Assembly (NCBI RefSeq): GCF_001625215.2
Contig: NC_030385.2
Coordinates: forward strand, 10,409,135 to 10,473,134
DNA length: 64,000 nucleotides
Reading direction: 5' to 3'
Source: Daucus carota subsp. sativus
Taxonomy: Eukaryota > Streptophyta > Magnoliopsida > Apiales > Apiaceae
Made by a program: the position numbers and the translations under genes. Numbering within the stretch: the stretch's first letter is position 1; each line of letters starts with the position of its first letter. The notes beneath the pieces are model-generated. The model ran no database searches. It was not told the origin of the DNA and saw only the letters and a list, made by a program, of their open reading frames with translations. Of this stretch, positions 22,100-33,502 are shown piece by piece.

Positions 22100-23460
22100 C
22101 ACTTGGATTATCTACAATACGAATAGTGTTATATATGGGAGCATAGACCTTGGATACTACAGGAAACACGAGAGGCTTCTGGTCCGAATGGCACAAGAGA
22201 GACAAATGTTACATTGCCAAGAGACGACGGACGAAATAAATTACTGCTGGAAATGTAAGTACATGTAGAGCTGAGATTGTAGAGACAAACGGCAAGAGAA
22301 TCAAATCATGTACTAATTTTTTAGTGAAACACAAGGTTGTGAGCTCAAGGGAAAGCGATTGTTTTGTTGACATTCGGCAGGGTTGTCCAAAGACAAAGCA
22401 TCGTTAGAACATGTGGCTTTCTGTTTTATGTTAAGTCCGTCTTTATTTGTCTGGATTTCATTGTCATATTAGATATGAAATCATAGTTGCACACTCATTT
22501 TAAATGGAGACGGGGAATTATAACCCGATGTTGGGCAAGCTGGAAGAAAGAGTCAAATGCTATCTGCTGTAAGATTGATATTTACAAATAACATCGCCGG
22601 GGCTCGGTACGAAAGGTTAAATTATGAATTACTTGATTTTTTGATAAATTATTTATAGGTTTTTGCTATATCACTGCTGATTTCTAAAATTTTCTTAGGA
22701 AGCAAAAATCAAAGGAAAGCAAGCCAACGTTGCAATGATATTTCTGTTACCAACACTAGCTTTTGAATGCATTATGGTTGATATCTTATTATCTTCTGAT
22801 TAAAAATAAAAAACTCACGTTAATCGCTCTATAATATCATGCCAGCTCAATTTTTTGTTTATGATTACAGCACAAAGTCATGTGGAATATTATGCGGCCG
22901 TTTATGTCAGATTAAAATAAATGTTTCTTTTTTAGAACAAAGAAGTGAAGTAGAATTTAGAAGCAAATTAAGACTTATAAGCGATTAAAGTGTTTGGGAA
23001 AGAAGTAAAACTCATCAAACAAAAATTAGTATTCTCAATTTTTTATAAAAACTTCTTGATTTTTTACCAAACGATATAAATAGGTGTTTCTAACTCATAA
23101 ATCCAGAAGCCGGACTTTTAAGCCCGCCCAAACAACTCTTATATCACATTACCTCAACATTTCCCGTCAACAATCATTTCACAAATATCAACAAAATATC
23201 GTCCAAACCCATTTCACTTTAAATCATATAAGCACATTTTTTTACGATTATCATATACACACATTTTATTGAGTCATATACTTTCAAACATATTTCTATA
23301 AGATTTTTCTTATTCCTAAGTATTAGTCCCAAGTAGACTAATAGGGGGTTGAATATGTACTTACCAAATTGTTCGTTTAAATTTGATTTATGGAATAGTT
23401 TTGTTTATGTTCGCTCTTAACTGTAATTAAACAACAAGACAAGTTCCAGAAATAATCGTA
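22100..23460. other. intergenic DNA with a GGCCGTTTA-type MITE
   Basis: Promoter side of the minus-strand DC1 gene. GCGGCCGTTTA near 22895 and CGCCCAAACAAC near 23136 bound an AT-rich block containing AAGTGAAGTAGAA and AGTGTTTGGGAAAGAAGTA, words shared with 35937-36199 and 62030-62275. No gene is visible. Confidence 0.45.
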
Positions 23461-23499
23461 TTAATTAAATTCTCGAGAGATGCTACAAATCCAACAATA

Positions 23500-24700
23500 A
23501 TGTCGGCTACAATACAATAATAAAAAAGAGAGAGAAAGGCTTGCTGCACAGAAGAACGAGACAAAGTCTGAAAGACGTAAGAAGCCTCTCAGGCCCAAGA
23601 AGAAGAAGGGCATTATAATTAAGGAAACAGATAGCTCAGAGATCAATAAGACAAGGACAAGATTTCAAGCAATCTCTGAAGCTGATCTGGAAACAAAAGA
23701 AAAGTAAAGAAAAAATTGATGAGCCATCAATACTTCCCGTCAATATTGTACATTTATATCCAAAGGTAAGAGTTAACTCTTCTATGCAAGTTATACACAA
23801 TTATGATGACATTTCTATATAGAAAGAAGAATTGGTAGATAATCACTAAGAAAAGAAAGAGACTTGAAGAGTTTGATGCTAGAGACAAATTCTGATAAGT
23901 TAGCCTTTGAAATTACTCATGTTAACAAAATTCAAAAGACTTAAGTCTCAGAAAACACAAACTCTGAAGATCTCAATAAAATAGCCTCTGACACTACTCA
24001 AGTTGTTACAGCTCCTGCAACCTCTAACACTACTCATGCTGATTTGGATTCTCTGACTCTTGAGCAAAAGAGGAAACTTCTCTTCAGAAAACCAGCTCGT
24101 ATCAGAGAAAATATAATCTTGCAAGATTTTATGACTTTTCAATCTAAAGGAAGGCAAGCTGGTAACAAAGAGGGGATTGGTTCAAAAAAATCTAGGTCAT
24201 ACACCAAACGACATGTGGTCATAAGAGATCCATTTTCTCTGACTGACAAAACTAATGAACAGATAACTCTAAAGCATCTGAAGAGAGTGGAATTTGTTCA
24301 ATTTTTGATAGACTCTTATGATGGTGATAAATATAAATATAAGATGACTTATTTTATGGAGAATGGAGTTGTGTACAAGCTTTCAGATGTTGATGTTCTT
24401 AACAAAACATGAAATGAGTTGGAGCACATATTATATCTCTTGGAGGTGAAGAATGAAGCTACTTATAAATGATATCAAGAAGGCTATATATGTTGGACAA
24501 AAAAAATCCTTTAAGAGTAAAGACTGATGATGTGTACATTCCTAAGTACATATTAGATGCTGGTCTAGAAGTTGAGATGATGAGAAAAAGTGCTAGACTG
24601 CAAACCATTCTTGATACATATCACTTAGTTTTCAATGAAGAGGCACAAAGGCCTTGACTCATCAGACTGGGAGAGAGCATGAGTAGAAACAAGATAAACT
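23500..24700 (+). pseudogene. decayed retroelement-like coding remnant
   Basis: Readable but broken protein: AAQKNETKSERRKKPLRPKK at about 23545-23610, then LTLEQKRKLLFRKPARI from 24053, then EFVQFLIDSYDGDKYKYKMT and VVYKLSDVDVLNK up to a stop at 24412, followed by more pieces past stops. The Lys-rich, repetitive character and several frame breaks look like a retrotransposon-derived coding region, but I cannot name the family. No LTRs or enzyme motifs were found. Confidence 0.4.
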
Positions 24701-24876
24701 ATCTAAGGGCTACCATCTATTAAACATATGGGGATGGTCCAGTGCTAAGGTTGATTAAAGCTAACATGGTTCAAACTCTGGTTGCTGAAAGAAGATTGCT
24801 GACAGACTAGTAGACTACATCAACAAAGTCCCTAGACACAAACAGATAGAGTAAAAATTTGGTAGCTGAAGTTAGG

Positions 24877-25060
24877 GGTGAGCAAAAAACCGAATAAATA
24901 TAAAACATGAAACCGAAACAGCTAAAAACTGCTAAAAATCAAACCATATAAAATCTTACCGAAACTGAAAAATTAAAAACCGAAACCGATTGTTCGGTTC
25001 CGGTTATAGCTAGGTTCCGATCTGAAAAAACCGAATCGGTCCAATTTTTAAAACAAATAT
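24877..25060. repeat. partial CGGTT-type MULE-like element
   Basis: Begins AGGGGTGAGCAAAA like the reversed right end of the element at 15325-16208, then AACCG and CCGAA words. No right terminus is recognisable. Confidence 0.5.
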
Positions 25061-26196
25061 TATTTATAATTTATATAAAATTTCAAATTAAAAATTATAA
25101 ATTACTTGTATTTCAAATATTAAAAGTTTTAATATCTGCCTACTACTTTTATTCTAATCTGCCTACTAGATAAAAAATTAAGAATTTAAATTTTTAATTT
25201 TTTATCCGTTATTATTATTGATATAACCTTAATAAATATTTCAAAATTAAAATAGTAAAAAATTAGAATAGAATTTATAGTGTTTTTTAATTTATATTGT
25301 TTTTTTATAAGAAGAAATTGAATTTTCCCCACCCCAAAGTCGCCCTTGTCTGGGGCGGACACAACACTTAACATCAAGTGTATCCGCCAGGTAGGAGCCG
25401 AACACAAAATTTTAAAATTTTCCTCACTTTTGTGTCTGTATGGGCAGTTTGAAAATTTATCCCAGCGTGTTGTGTCCGTTCGAGCCCAAGAAAAGTGAAT
25501 TTTTGGATGGTCAGAATTGTAAAGATTTGTTTGGGTTGGTTATGAATGTGAAGGAGCCCCGCTATCTACGATTCAGTGTCTCGGATTGATCCTGAAAGCG
25601 TCACTAAAAAATGAAGCATGTCCCAGAATTTATGGTTTATAGGTTCTATTTGCGAAGCTGCTGTTGCTCATTAGTTATAGCTGTCGAGGATCATATTTTC
25701 ATTTTCATCGCCTCACAAGGGATACCCCTAGTTATTTGTAGCTCATTTTCTTGTCTGTAAATTAGCAAAGAAAACAATTTCAACATGTCCATTTAGTGAG
25801 CAGAGTCGAAAGTAATATCATCCAACAATATAATTTCGTCTATAAAAAGATTTGAATGTTCCAAAATTTGACTCGTTCTTTCTTAGTCTGGTTTATTTTC
25901 ATAACAAAGTAAGATGCTAAACCAATTATATCATTCCTAATTGTAGTCTATCATTTTGTCATGTCAACGTTATTATACAGACCTCTTGAAGTTTTGTTTT
26001 TATTTATGTAAACGAAAATATATTATATCCCCTCCCTAGTCAATAATGTAGAGTTGTAAACGTCTGACTTTGCACATCAAGAACTAAAGAATTTGCATTC
26101 TACATTGACTTTATTCATATTAATCAAACTGGAATTACCAAATTGCAAACATAAATTACATCACAAAGTTTCCAAGTCTCAACAGGCTCCTACACA
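25061..26196. other. intergenic DNA before the DC1 cluster
   Basis: AT-rich to 25300, then a block with GGGGCGGACACAACAC and its partial inverse GTTGTGTCCGTTCGAGCCC (25350-25490), probably an old repeat. 26000-26196 would be the leader of the next gene. No gene is supported. Confidence 0.35.
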
Positions 26197-26910
26197 ATGG
26201 AATACTCACACTTCAGCCACCATCACAAGCTGAAGATCCACCAAGTGACAGAAGGCCAAACCATCCGTTGCTCTGGCTGCGAAAAGCTCTGCCACAGCAC
26301 CGTCTACGCGTGCTGGCAGTGCAACTACTTTCTCCATGACCATTGTGCTAGCGCTGCGCGTTACATAAAAAAACATCCATCAGATGCTCAGCACCCTCTT
26401 GTTCTCATCCCGAAGCCAACTTACTGCAGCGGATCATTCATATGTAATGCTTGTGGAGAGACCGGGAGCTCATTTTCTTATTGTTGCGTGCTTTGTGAGA
26501 TTGATCTTCATGTGCATTGTGCTTTCTTGCCTCTTAGGGTCAGCCATAAGTCCCACCAACATGAGCTCAAGTTGTATCTTGGTGTTATAAATAAGAAGGA
26601 TGAAGTTCCTGATGAGTTTTGTAAGATCTGTAGCAAGGTGTTGAGCCTTAGGAATTTTTGTTATTATTGTCTTGACTGTGAATTTGGTGTGCACACTTTT
26701 TGTGCAACCAATGAGGTCAAACCAGAGTTGTACGTGGTTGATGATTCGGTGGCTAATACTGAGGCAACGTCGTCTAATACACAGGCTGCTGCGGTGAATG
26801 AACCAACTGCAGAAGAGGTGATTGTAGAGTTGTATAATCTTCAACTTCAAATGCAGATGGCTCAGGGACTTGCTCAGATGATGGCCTCGTTTAATCCAAG
26901 TCTAAGTTGA
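26197..26910 (+). CDS. DC1 (C1-like zinc finger) protein, intact copy A
   Basis: Single exon, 237 residues, starting MEYSHFSHHHKLKIHQ. Three DC1 fingers: about residues 5-52 (CSGCEKLCH, CWQCNYFLHDHC), 62-112 (HPLVLIPKPTYC, CVLCEIDLHVHC) and 117-169 (HQHELKLY, CLDCEFGVHTFC). All paired Cys and His expected for zinc binding are present. The last 65 residues are Ala/Gln-rich and end with an amphipathic helix-like stretch (LQLQMQMAQGLAQMMA). No signal peptide or membrane segment. Head of a same-strand group with 29068 and 30222, produced by tandem duplication. The ligand and role are not shown by sequence. Confidence 0.88.
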   Translation: MEYSHFSHHHKLKIHQVTEGQTIRCSGCEKLCHSTVYACWQCNYFLHDHCASAARYIKKHPSDAQHPLVLIPKPTYCSGSFICNACGETGSSFSYCCVLCEIDLHVHCAFLPLRVSHKSHQHELKLYLGVINKKDEVPDEFCKICSKVLSLRNFCYYCLDCEFGVHTFCATNEVKPELYVVDDSVANTEATSSNTQAAAVNEPTAEEVIVELYNLQLQMQMAQGLAQMMASFNPSLS

Positions 26911-27857
26911 TTGGAATTATTTTGAATCAATTTCTGTGATGATTAATAAATGTTGTTCATTGCTTGTTTTTTCTGTGCATCTGTCAGTTCAGTCAGGTCT
27001 AATTTTAAGCTGGATTTCAGCTTAAGAAATTGGATTCTGTAATTATGAAAAGGAAAAAAAGTTGGTTTACTGTACTTTTCATTAAATCATGTCTAAGGCA
27101 TTCAAAATTAACTTAGTCATATGAATAAGAATATGAATGTGACTATATATAAATTAGACCTCACAAGCAATCAGTAAGAGTTGCTCATCTTTTCATAGAG
27201 CAGGCATGGACCTAAACTGGATAGAATGACATTGGACAACTTAATTTAGCAATCAGTAAGCACCAAGCAGCTCACTTGTTTTCAAATGTTTACCATACGA
27301 CTCTTGACTTTTGCGTGTGCATATTCAACTTGCCCAGTATGTGTATTCATTGACTTTTTTCTAATAATCGGAGCCTTAATCACACTGAGTTGATTCAAAC
27401 TTTGTACTAATCAAGTTTGCTTCGTTATAACAATACTCTGAAGTTGATTCGACCTCAAAAATATGTGTTGAGAATTAGCGGTTAACGGTTAGCTGTTAGT
27501 GGGTTGAATTAGATGTCTTCACTAACTAATTGAAATAGATGTTTTGACTAGCGGGCTGAATTACCGGTTTTTTGTAAAATTGTTTGGTAAATAACTGTTT
27601 GATTAGTTTTTTGTGACACATACCAAAATCTCCAACCCAAAAGGCTCCTCAAAGTAGCTTTTTAAACTCATACCTCTATTTCATCCGCTAACTATCAAAC
27701 AATAGCATTAGCAGATTGAAATGGTCAAACCTCTAAAACACCCCAAATATCTAATTTTACCTCAAACCTCTAATTTCTAAACACGGTCATATTAAGGTTT
27801 GCTAGCTGTTTGCTAACAGATTATCATATTTGCACAAAAACCTACATGCGAGCACAG
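26911..27857. other. spacer inside the DC1 cluster
   Basis: 3' UTR of copy A followed by AT-rich DNA. Words such as TTAGCGGTTAACGGTTAGC (27475) and TTGTTTGGTAAATAACTG (27580) hint at an old MITE, with no clear ends. Confidence 0.35.
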
Positions 27858-28849
27858 GAGCCGGCCATTCGGGCCGAACCGGTTGAACCGGCACGCCCTG
27901 AACCGCGTTTGGAATCGCCCGGAACCGTGTCAATGCGGGCCGGTTCGAAACCGGCACGACTCGTTGCTACACACGGGGCGAATACGGGTTGAAATTTGGT
28001 GGAACCGAACCGAAACCGTTGGAACCGCGCGGAACCGGCTCGTTCGAACCGTGAAACCGCGGAACCGGCTAGCCCGAACCGAATCCGCTGTCTTCTCTTA
28101 CAGTCACATGTGTTACTGTGTAGTACTATTATCTTATTAATATTATTTTGTCTAAGTTTTTAAATTTTGTCAATTTTATTGCATTTTAGTTTTTAAATTT
28201 AGTTGTTTTTTTCCGTTTTAGCTTTTAGATTTAATTTAATTTTGTTTTTTTTGATTTTGAATTAGAAATTAATTACCTTGCGTTTACAATTTATTAGTTT
28301 TCAAGTTTACTAAAAAAAATATTTATTAGTTTACAGTTTATTAATTAGTTACATAATAATACTTAACAAAAATAATTTCCAAAACTAATATCATATAAAA
28401 CAATTTTATTATTGAATTTTTAAAATTTAAGAATTAATGAAATTTAAACCTGTTACTATAAAACTAAATAAAGTAAAAAGAATGTGATAAAAAAATAAAC
28501 TAAAAAAGAAAAAAAAAAACATAAAACACACGCACGCACGCTGTTACACACACAGTCACAGATACAACTTACAAGTAGTCAAGTACACGAGCAGATTGAT
28601 ATCACCCGCCGCATGCTGAACCGTCAAATGCGCGAACCGTGAACCACGAATCCGTATTAACCGTGTAAACCGTAAAACCGCCTAACCCATGTGAACCGTA
28701 TAACACGGTTACGACTTTCATTTTCTTCAGCCCGGCCCGGCACGGACCGGACCGCCAGTCTTGGCGTGCCAGTTACGGTTTCACTGGCGACGGTTTGGAA
28801 ACCGCCTGAACCGGCCCGAACCGCCCCGGCCCGCCCGAATGGCCGGCTC
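27858..28849. mobile_element. GC-rich element with CCGGAACC modules (992 bp)
   Basis: Exact 17-bp inverted termini GAGCCGGCCATTCGGGC and GCCCGAATGGCCGGCTC. Both ends (about 230 and 250 bp) are built from GGAACCG, CGAACCG and GTGAACCG words, while the middle (28100-28590) is AT-rich. The architecture matches the MULE-like MITEs at 7278 and 15325, but I found no target duplication. Open frames at 27810-28140 and 28761-29153 reflect the repeat. Confidence 0.65.
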
Positions 28850-29067
28850 TTTGATGTCTAGACGACTGACTTTTGGCAGTCATGCAGCTGAAAGAATCTA
28901 CAGCACACTACAACGGAACTACAATAATCATGGTCTCTGTACTCGCCCATTCTTTCGTTTACATTTCTCAATACATTTTAAATTAGTTCCCCCGTTTATA
29001 CACATTACATTATCCATCACGAAGTTTCAAGTCTCTACTGTGCTTTGCAATTTTAACTTGATAGACA

Positions 29068-29397
29068 ATGGATTACAAGGACTTCAGCCACAAGCACAAC
29101 TTAAAGAACCACCGACTGACAGAAGGCCAAACCGTCAGCTGCTCCCGCTGTGAAAGGCTCTGCCACAACAATGTATATGCATGTTTGCAGTGCAACTACT
29201 TTCTCCATGACTATTGTGCCAATGCTGTGCGTTACATAAAAAATCATCTATCCGACACCCAGCACCCTCTTGTTCTCATCCCGAAACCAACTTACTGCAG
29301 CGGATCATTCATCTGTAACGCTTGTGGAGAAACTGGGAGTTCATTTTCATACTGCTGCGTGCTTTGTGGGATTGTAAACTTACTGCGTGCTTTGTGA
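29068..29397 (+). pseudogene. DC1 protein, truncated copy B
   Basis: ATG at 29068 opens 109 codons very similar to copy A over its first 105 codons (GETGSSFSYCCVLC is shared). It then reads GIVNLLRAL and stops. The phrase CTGCGTGCTTTGTG occurs twice at the break (29352 and 29382), and the sequence after it resembles the 3' flank of copy A. An internal deletion between short repeats explains this. The second finger is cut and the third is missing, so only one complete DC1 finger remains. It could still make a short protein. Confidence 0.72.
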
Positions 29398-30221
29398 GTT
29401 TGAACTGATTCAATATTTCTTAAATTAATTGCTGTAATAATCAATAACACTAGTCTGCACCGTTGATCAGATCAAATCTTGAGCTTGCATTGTTTACAAT
29501 GTAAATTTATTTGAATTCGTTTGTTGATGTTCATTCTTCTAACAAAATCTGATTATGCCTATTTATGCATCTTCAATGTTCTTTCTCACTAATCAAAAAC
29601 ATGCATCTCATGCGCAAGCATTACTTGCATCTAGAATTATACAACACTTGTTAACAAGTCAATTGAATGATCAAGTAAGCATTTAACTTAATTTGAGCTC
29701 TCTAAATTGCCAAACTATAGAAATACCTTGTCACTGAAGGAAAATGCTAGGTATCCCAAAAAGTATTATCAAATTCTCTTATATGCATATCAACTGTCTT
29801 ATACGTCATTTGGGAATAGAATTTAGGATAAGTAGGACTACTCATCACGGAAAAGATTAATGAGAAAGTAACTCATTGAGATGCATCACCAATTGACTTT
29901 TGACTATGGTGCATCTCCCACTTGGCCACTATATCGACTGGTTGACTTTTACCTAATCAGATTACAAGTCAACCCATTGGTTTCTTCCATGATCCATCCT
30001 CGAAATTGCCCTTTCTTGGAAGTGCTTGATTAAACCAGAACTAGTTGGCTTATGCACAGCTAATTCTTTCAATTGTTTAGATAAGAATCTTTACATTTGA
30101 CTTTACGCCTTTTGTTATCACAATCCCATAGAATTTTATTCTGAAAGGATTTATATATATGCTTCCTATCCACACCTAAAAATCGCGCACAAGAAAGGAA
30201 ACAAGTTTGTTTGAGAGATTA
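29398..30221. other. spacer inside the DC1 cluster
   Basis: AT-rich DNA holding the 3' flank of copy B and the leader of copy C. A TATA-like TTTATATATATGC lies near 30150, about 70 bp before the ATG at 30222. No other feature is visible. Confidence 0.4.
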
Positions 30222-30764
30222 ATGGAGTATAAACACTTTAGCCATGATCATAATCTAATATTTCATCAAGTTCAGCAGGGCCAGAACATACGATGCTCTG
30301 GTTGCGAATCAGACTGCAGCTCAGGATTCGTTTACGCTTGCTTCCACTGCAGTTTTTTCCTCCACGAGCACTGTGGCAATGCTAATCGCCATATAATGCA
30401 CCCTGCAGATGTCACGCACCCGCTCATTTTGTTCCCATCCCCGACATACGAATCCGGTTCATTTTTATGTGACGCTTGTGGCAAAGCAGGAAGTGCATTT
30501 TCTTATTGCTGTGCAGTGTGTCAGGTGGATCTTCATGTACAATGTGCTTTTATGCCGTTGAAGATAACTCACAGGTGCCATCGACATGAGCTTAAGCTCT
30601 CTACTGGCAACCCGGATCGTGCTGGACGGGAAATTTGCAACATTTGTACCACACAGTTGGACTCTAAGCACTGGAGCTACTATTGTGCTGAATGTGATTT
30701 TGGGGTACACACATTTTGTGGCACCAACGAGGTGAAGCCTGCCTTGTTTGTGGATGCCTCGTAG
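30222..30764 (+). CDS. DC1 (C1-like zinc finger) protein, intact copy C
   Basis: Single exon, 180 residues, starting MEYKHFSHDHNLIFHQ. Three DC1 fingers at about residues 4-53 (CSGCESDC, CFHCSFFLHEHC), 62-112 (HPLILFPSPTYE, CAVCQVDLHVQC) and 117-170 (CHRHELKL, CAECDFGVHTFC). It aligns with copy A to the shared TNEVKP motif and then ends, so the Ala/Gln tail of copy A is absent. I used the ATG at 30222, since the frame upstream starts only with TTG. More diverged from copy A than copy B is, so this duplication is older. Confidence 0.88.
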   Translation: MEYKHFSHDHNLIFHQVQQGQNIRCSGCESDCSSGFVYACFHCSFFLHEHCGNANRHIMHPADVTHPLILFPSPTYESGSFLCDACGKAGSAFSYCCAVCQVDLHVQCAFMPLKITHRCHRHELKLSTGNPDRAGREICNICTTQLDSKHWSYYCAECDFGVHTFCGTNEVKPALFVDAS

Positions 30765-31427
30765 GATTTGCGGAGGCCTATTATTGTGAAGGAAACAAAT
30801 GATGATGATACTTATATGCAAATGATCTTAATAACTTATGTTTAGAATTTCAAGATCTGAATATATTGATTTGTTGAATGTGTTTCTACCGTTAATAGTC
30901 CCAGCAAGGAGATCTGTAATCGATATTCTGTAACAAATAATGATTCTCATCCGTGATAACCAGTAATTTAGTCACAGAACTTCAGCAAATATGTGTGTGT
31001 GTTTTCAAAGTTTCAGATTCTATGAGTCACAGCAGAAACAAAAAGATGTCGGAAATATATTATAACCCCAGGGCAGAGTCACGGGAAAAGAAGAACATAC
31101 ATTTCGTCTATGAGGCCGGATTTCACATATTAAAGCTTGACAACCTGCAGCTTATAATCCCATAACACATGAACAAGCTACCCTAAACTCATTCAAATTT
31201 CACATGATGTCGTTAAAACTTGAGTTGCCATAACACCGCTAGGGGCTATTGGGTCTATCTCAACCCAAAAAGCTAGGTGACGACTTCCATCACACTTATT
31301 GATCATCACTCTGTTTACTCGCTAGTTATGTGCAACAACCAAGGTCATAGACCCCCTTCCACCAAATAATTCAAGAATTCCGTTTAGGATGTTCTGGAAT
31401 AAAATCAGGGAGATCATGTTCTCTTCT
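30765..31427. other. convergent intergenic region
   Basis: 3' UTRs of the plus-strand DC1 copy C and the minus-strand PP2C gene meet here. No further gene is visible. Confidence 0.5.
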
Positions 31428-33502
31428 TTAAGAGGAGTTGGCATTTCCATCAGTCTGTACAATGTTGAACCTTGATGGCCCAATGGTGTCGATGCCCCCT
31501 CGTACAGAGAGTTGAGGCGCATGCATACTTCTCTCCAACAACCCATTGTCCATGAAGATCACAACAACAGTGATATCATCATGGAAGAAACGCCTCACCC
31601 CTTTCTGTAATTTTTTAAGATCATCGTACCTCATCTGTCTTTTCCGAGCTGCTTCATGCAAAGCTGTTGTAAGAAGTCTGCTTGCAATGCCCTAAATTAA
31701 TAATAAAAATCAATATACATTTACAACACTAATAGTTAAGCATATGAACATGAATTTAATACAAACAGCATGAGATAGAGTGAAACATACTGCTCTGGGA
31801 TTATTGTGTACAATTTCAGCTGCCTCCTGATTTGACATGTGTTCCCAAAGGCCATCAGATGCAAATATAATGAATTTGTCATTGGGTTGTAACTCTCTAG
31901 TACAGATAGATGGGTCTGATCTTAGTACTGGACTGCGAATAGGCTCAGGAAGGTGGAAGCGCGGGAATGATGGATCCAGGGAGAATTCTGGCCTTTTTAA
32001 GTAAGCATCTCCAATGGATCTAGATACCTGATACCAGTTGCCCAACATACCAAATACGCAGTTGTCAGTTGCTAAAAATGAGGCAATATGAAAAATTCAA
32101 ATACGATTTTAGAATGTAAGAAGGGAAAAAAGTATGATTGATTACTACGATGAGAAGGGAAAAATATTCATGTGCATCAAAATTTATATTCTTTAAAATC
32201 AATTAGTTACAAGACAAGCCTCTGAAACCTAATCTGTAGTTGAAAGAAGTTAAAGGTTGATCTCTGGGAGCTACAAATTTTTCATTGTTAAACTGGCCTT
32301 CTAGTATTCTAGAAAATTAAAGTTTCTCCCCACAACTCCATTTTAATAGAGGGAACCTTTTGAACAGCTGCTTGCAAAAATGTGTCAATTGTATGATGGA
32401 GGAAAAAATGGGTGGTTAGATTAACATTTCGTGCAATAACATTTAATTCAAGTAAACTGAGAATCAGCTAAAAAATGATATCCAAGTGAACCTGAATGAT
32501 TCCCTTTATGCGCCACACGCCATGCTTCATAACTAATATATGAGAATCCTCAGGATGTGCTGAAATGAGTTCATTCCTAACCTCCTCCGTGCTAGCATTA
32601 TGATCCCTAGTCAACTGCTCTGCAACAATTTTATTAGATCTAGATACAGAACCGATAACAGCTCTGGAATCACCCAGATTAGCTATATATAATATTCCCT
32701 TCCAAATAACTCCCACCAAACAGCAAGAACCAATTGATGCCATTAAAGGTTTTATTTCAATTGTCCTTCGCACAAGAGAGAGAAATCCATCTTCAGTGGC
32801 GGAAAATGCATTCCTCAGGTTGTCTTCTGATATTGTTCCATTTTCTCGTGCAATAGCTGAAATAACCAAACATGCTTCAAATGAGTCGAAATCAATAACT
32901 CTCTTCTATTGAACAACTGTTGATACCCTCTTAAAAAAACAATGTCAAAATTAACCACCTGTATATTTTCAAAGTTTGTGAGGGCACTTATATAATATTG
33001 TAAAATTTAGAGTCGTGAAAACATGTAAAAAAAATTTAGGGGGGACACATGTCCCCCATGCCTCTTACTAGATCCGCCTCTGTACATATCTGCTATTTTT
33101 TTTTAGAACAGACACAGTAGATGATATTGTATCAAAGTCCAAGGAAGAAGAGGCCTTACTCATTAGATGAAGAAACAAGTGATCACGAATGAAACGGGAT
33201 GCTTCAGGGCCGCCATGACCATCATAAACTCCAACAAAAGTGGCCATTTGGCCAGTCTCAACCTGACTGTGATCCTCGATAACCTCATTGGCCTGTACTA
33301 TGGCGTACGACAGCTCGCCATAAAAGTGTTTTTCAAGGTCTTTGCACCATAGAAGAGGGTCTGCCAGAACGCTAGCATCATCATTATCATCAGTATTATG
33401 ACTACTATTGTTACTGTTACCATTACTATCCTTGTTCATACGGGCATATTGACTCACCGGTCGCCAACAAGCCATTACTATCCTTCCCAACCAAGAAAAC
33501 AT
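31428..33502 (-). CDS. protein phosphatase 2C, clade D
   Basis: Four exons in phase: 33160-33502, 32492-32856, 31791-32027 and 31428-31691, giving 402 residues. Metal-dependent Ser/Thr phosphatase. Motifs: VYDGHGG with D94, GDSRAV at 176-181, SRSIGD at 238-243, ASDGLWE with D294, and HDDITVVV with D353 and D354; the Mn/Mg-binding Asp residues are all present. The N-terminus [10 protein letters not shown] and the tail LSVRGG are marks of plant clade-D PP2Cs, several of which dephosphorylate plasma-membrane H+-ATPase and oppose SAUR-driven growth. The Asn/Asp-rich stretch at 23-43 is unusual. A TATA-like TATATATA near 33898 suggests a long leader. Intron 1 carries a repeat fragment close to exon 1. 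Confidence 0.93.
32990..33085 (-). repeat. GGCGGATCTAG-type repeat fragment in PP2C intron 1
   Basis: On the minus strand, GAGGCGGATCTAGTAAGAGG is followed by GGGGGACATGTGTCCCCCC. A related piece is at about 34441-34545 (GGACGGATTTAGGGGGCAGT, GTACTTGCCCCC). This wording recurs in many plant genomes; I do not assign a class. Confidence 0.5.

Noticed and set aside
27810-28140. Overlapping frames rich in Arg, Pro and Glu
   Set aside because: Translation of CGAACCG repeats in the GC-rich TIR element.
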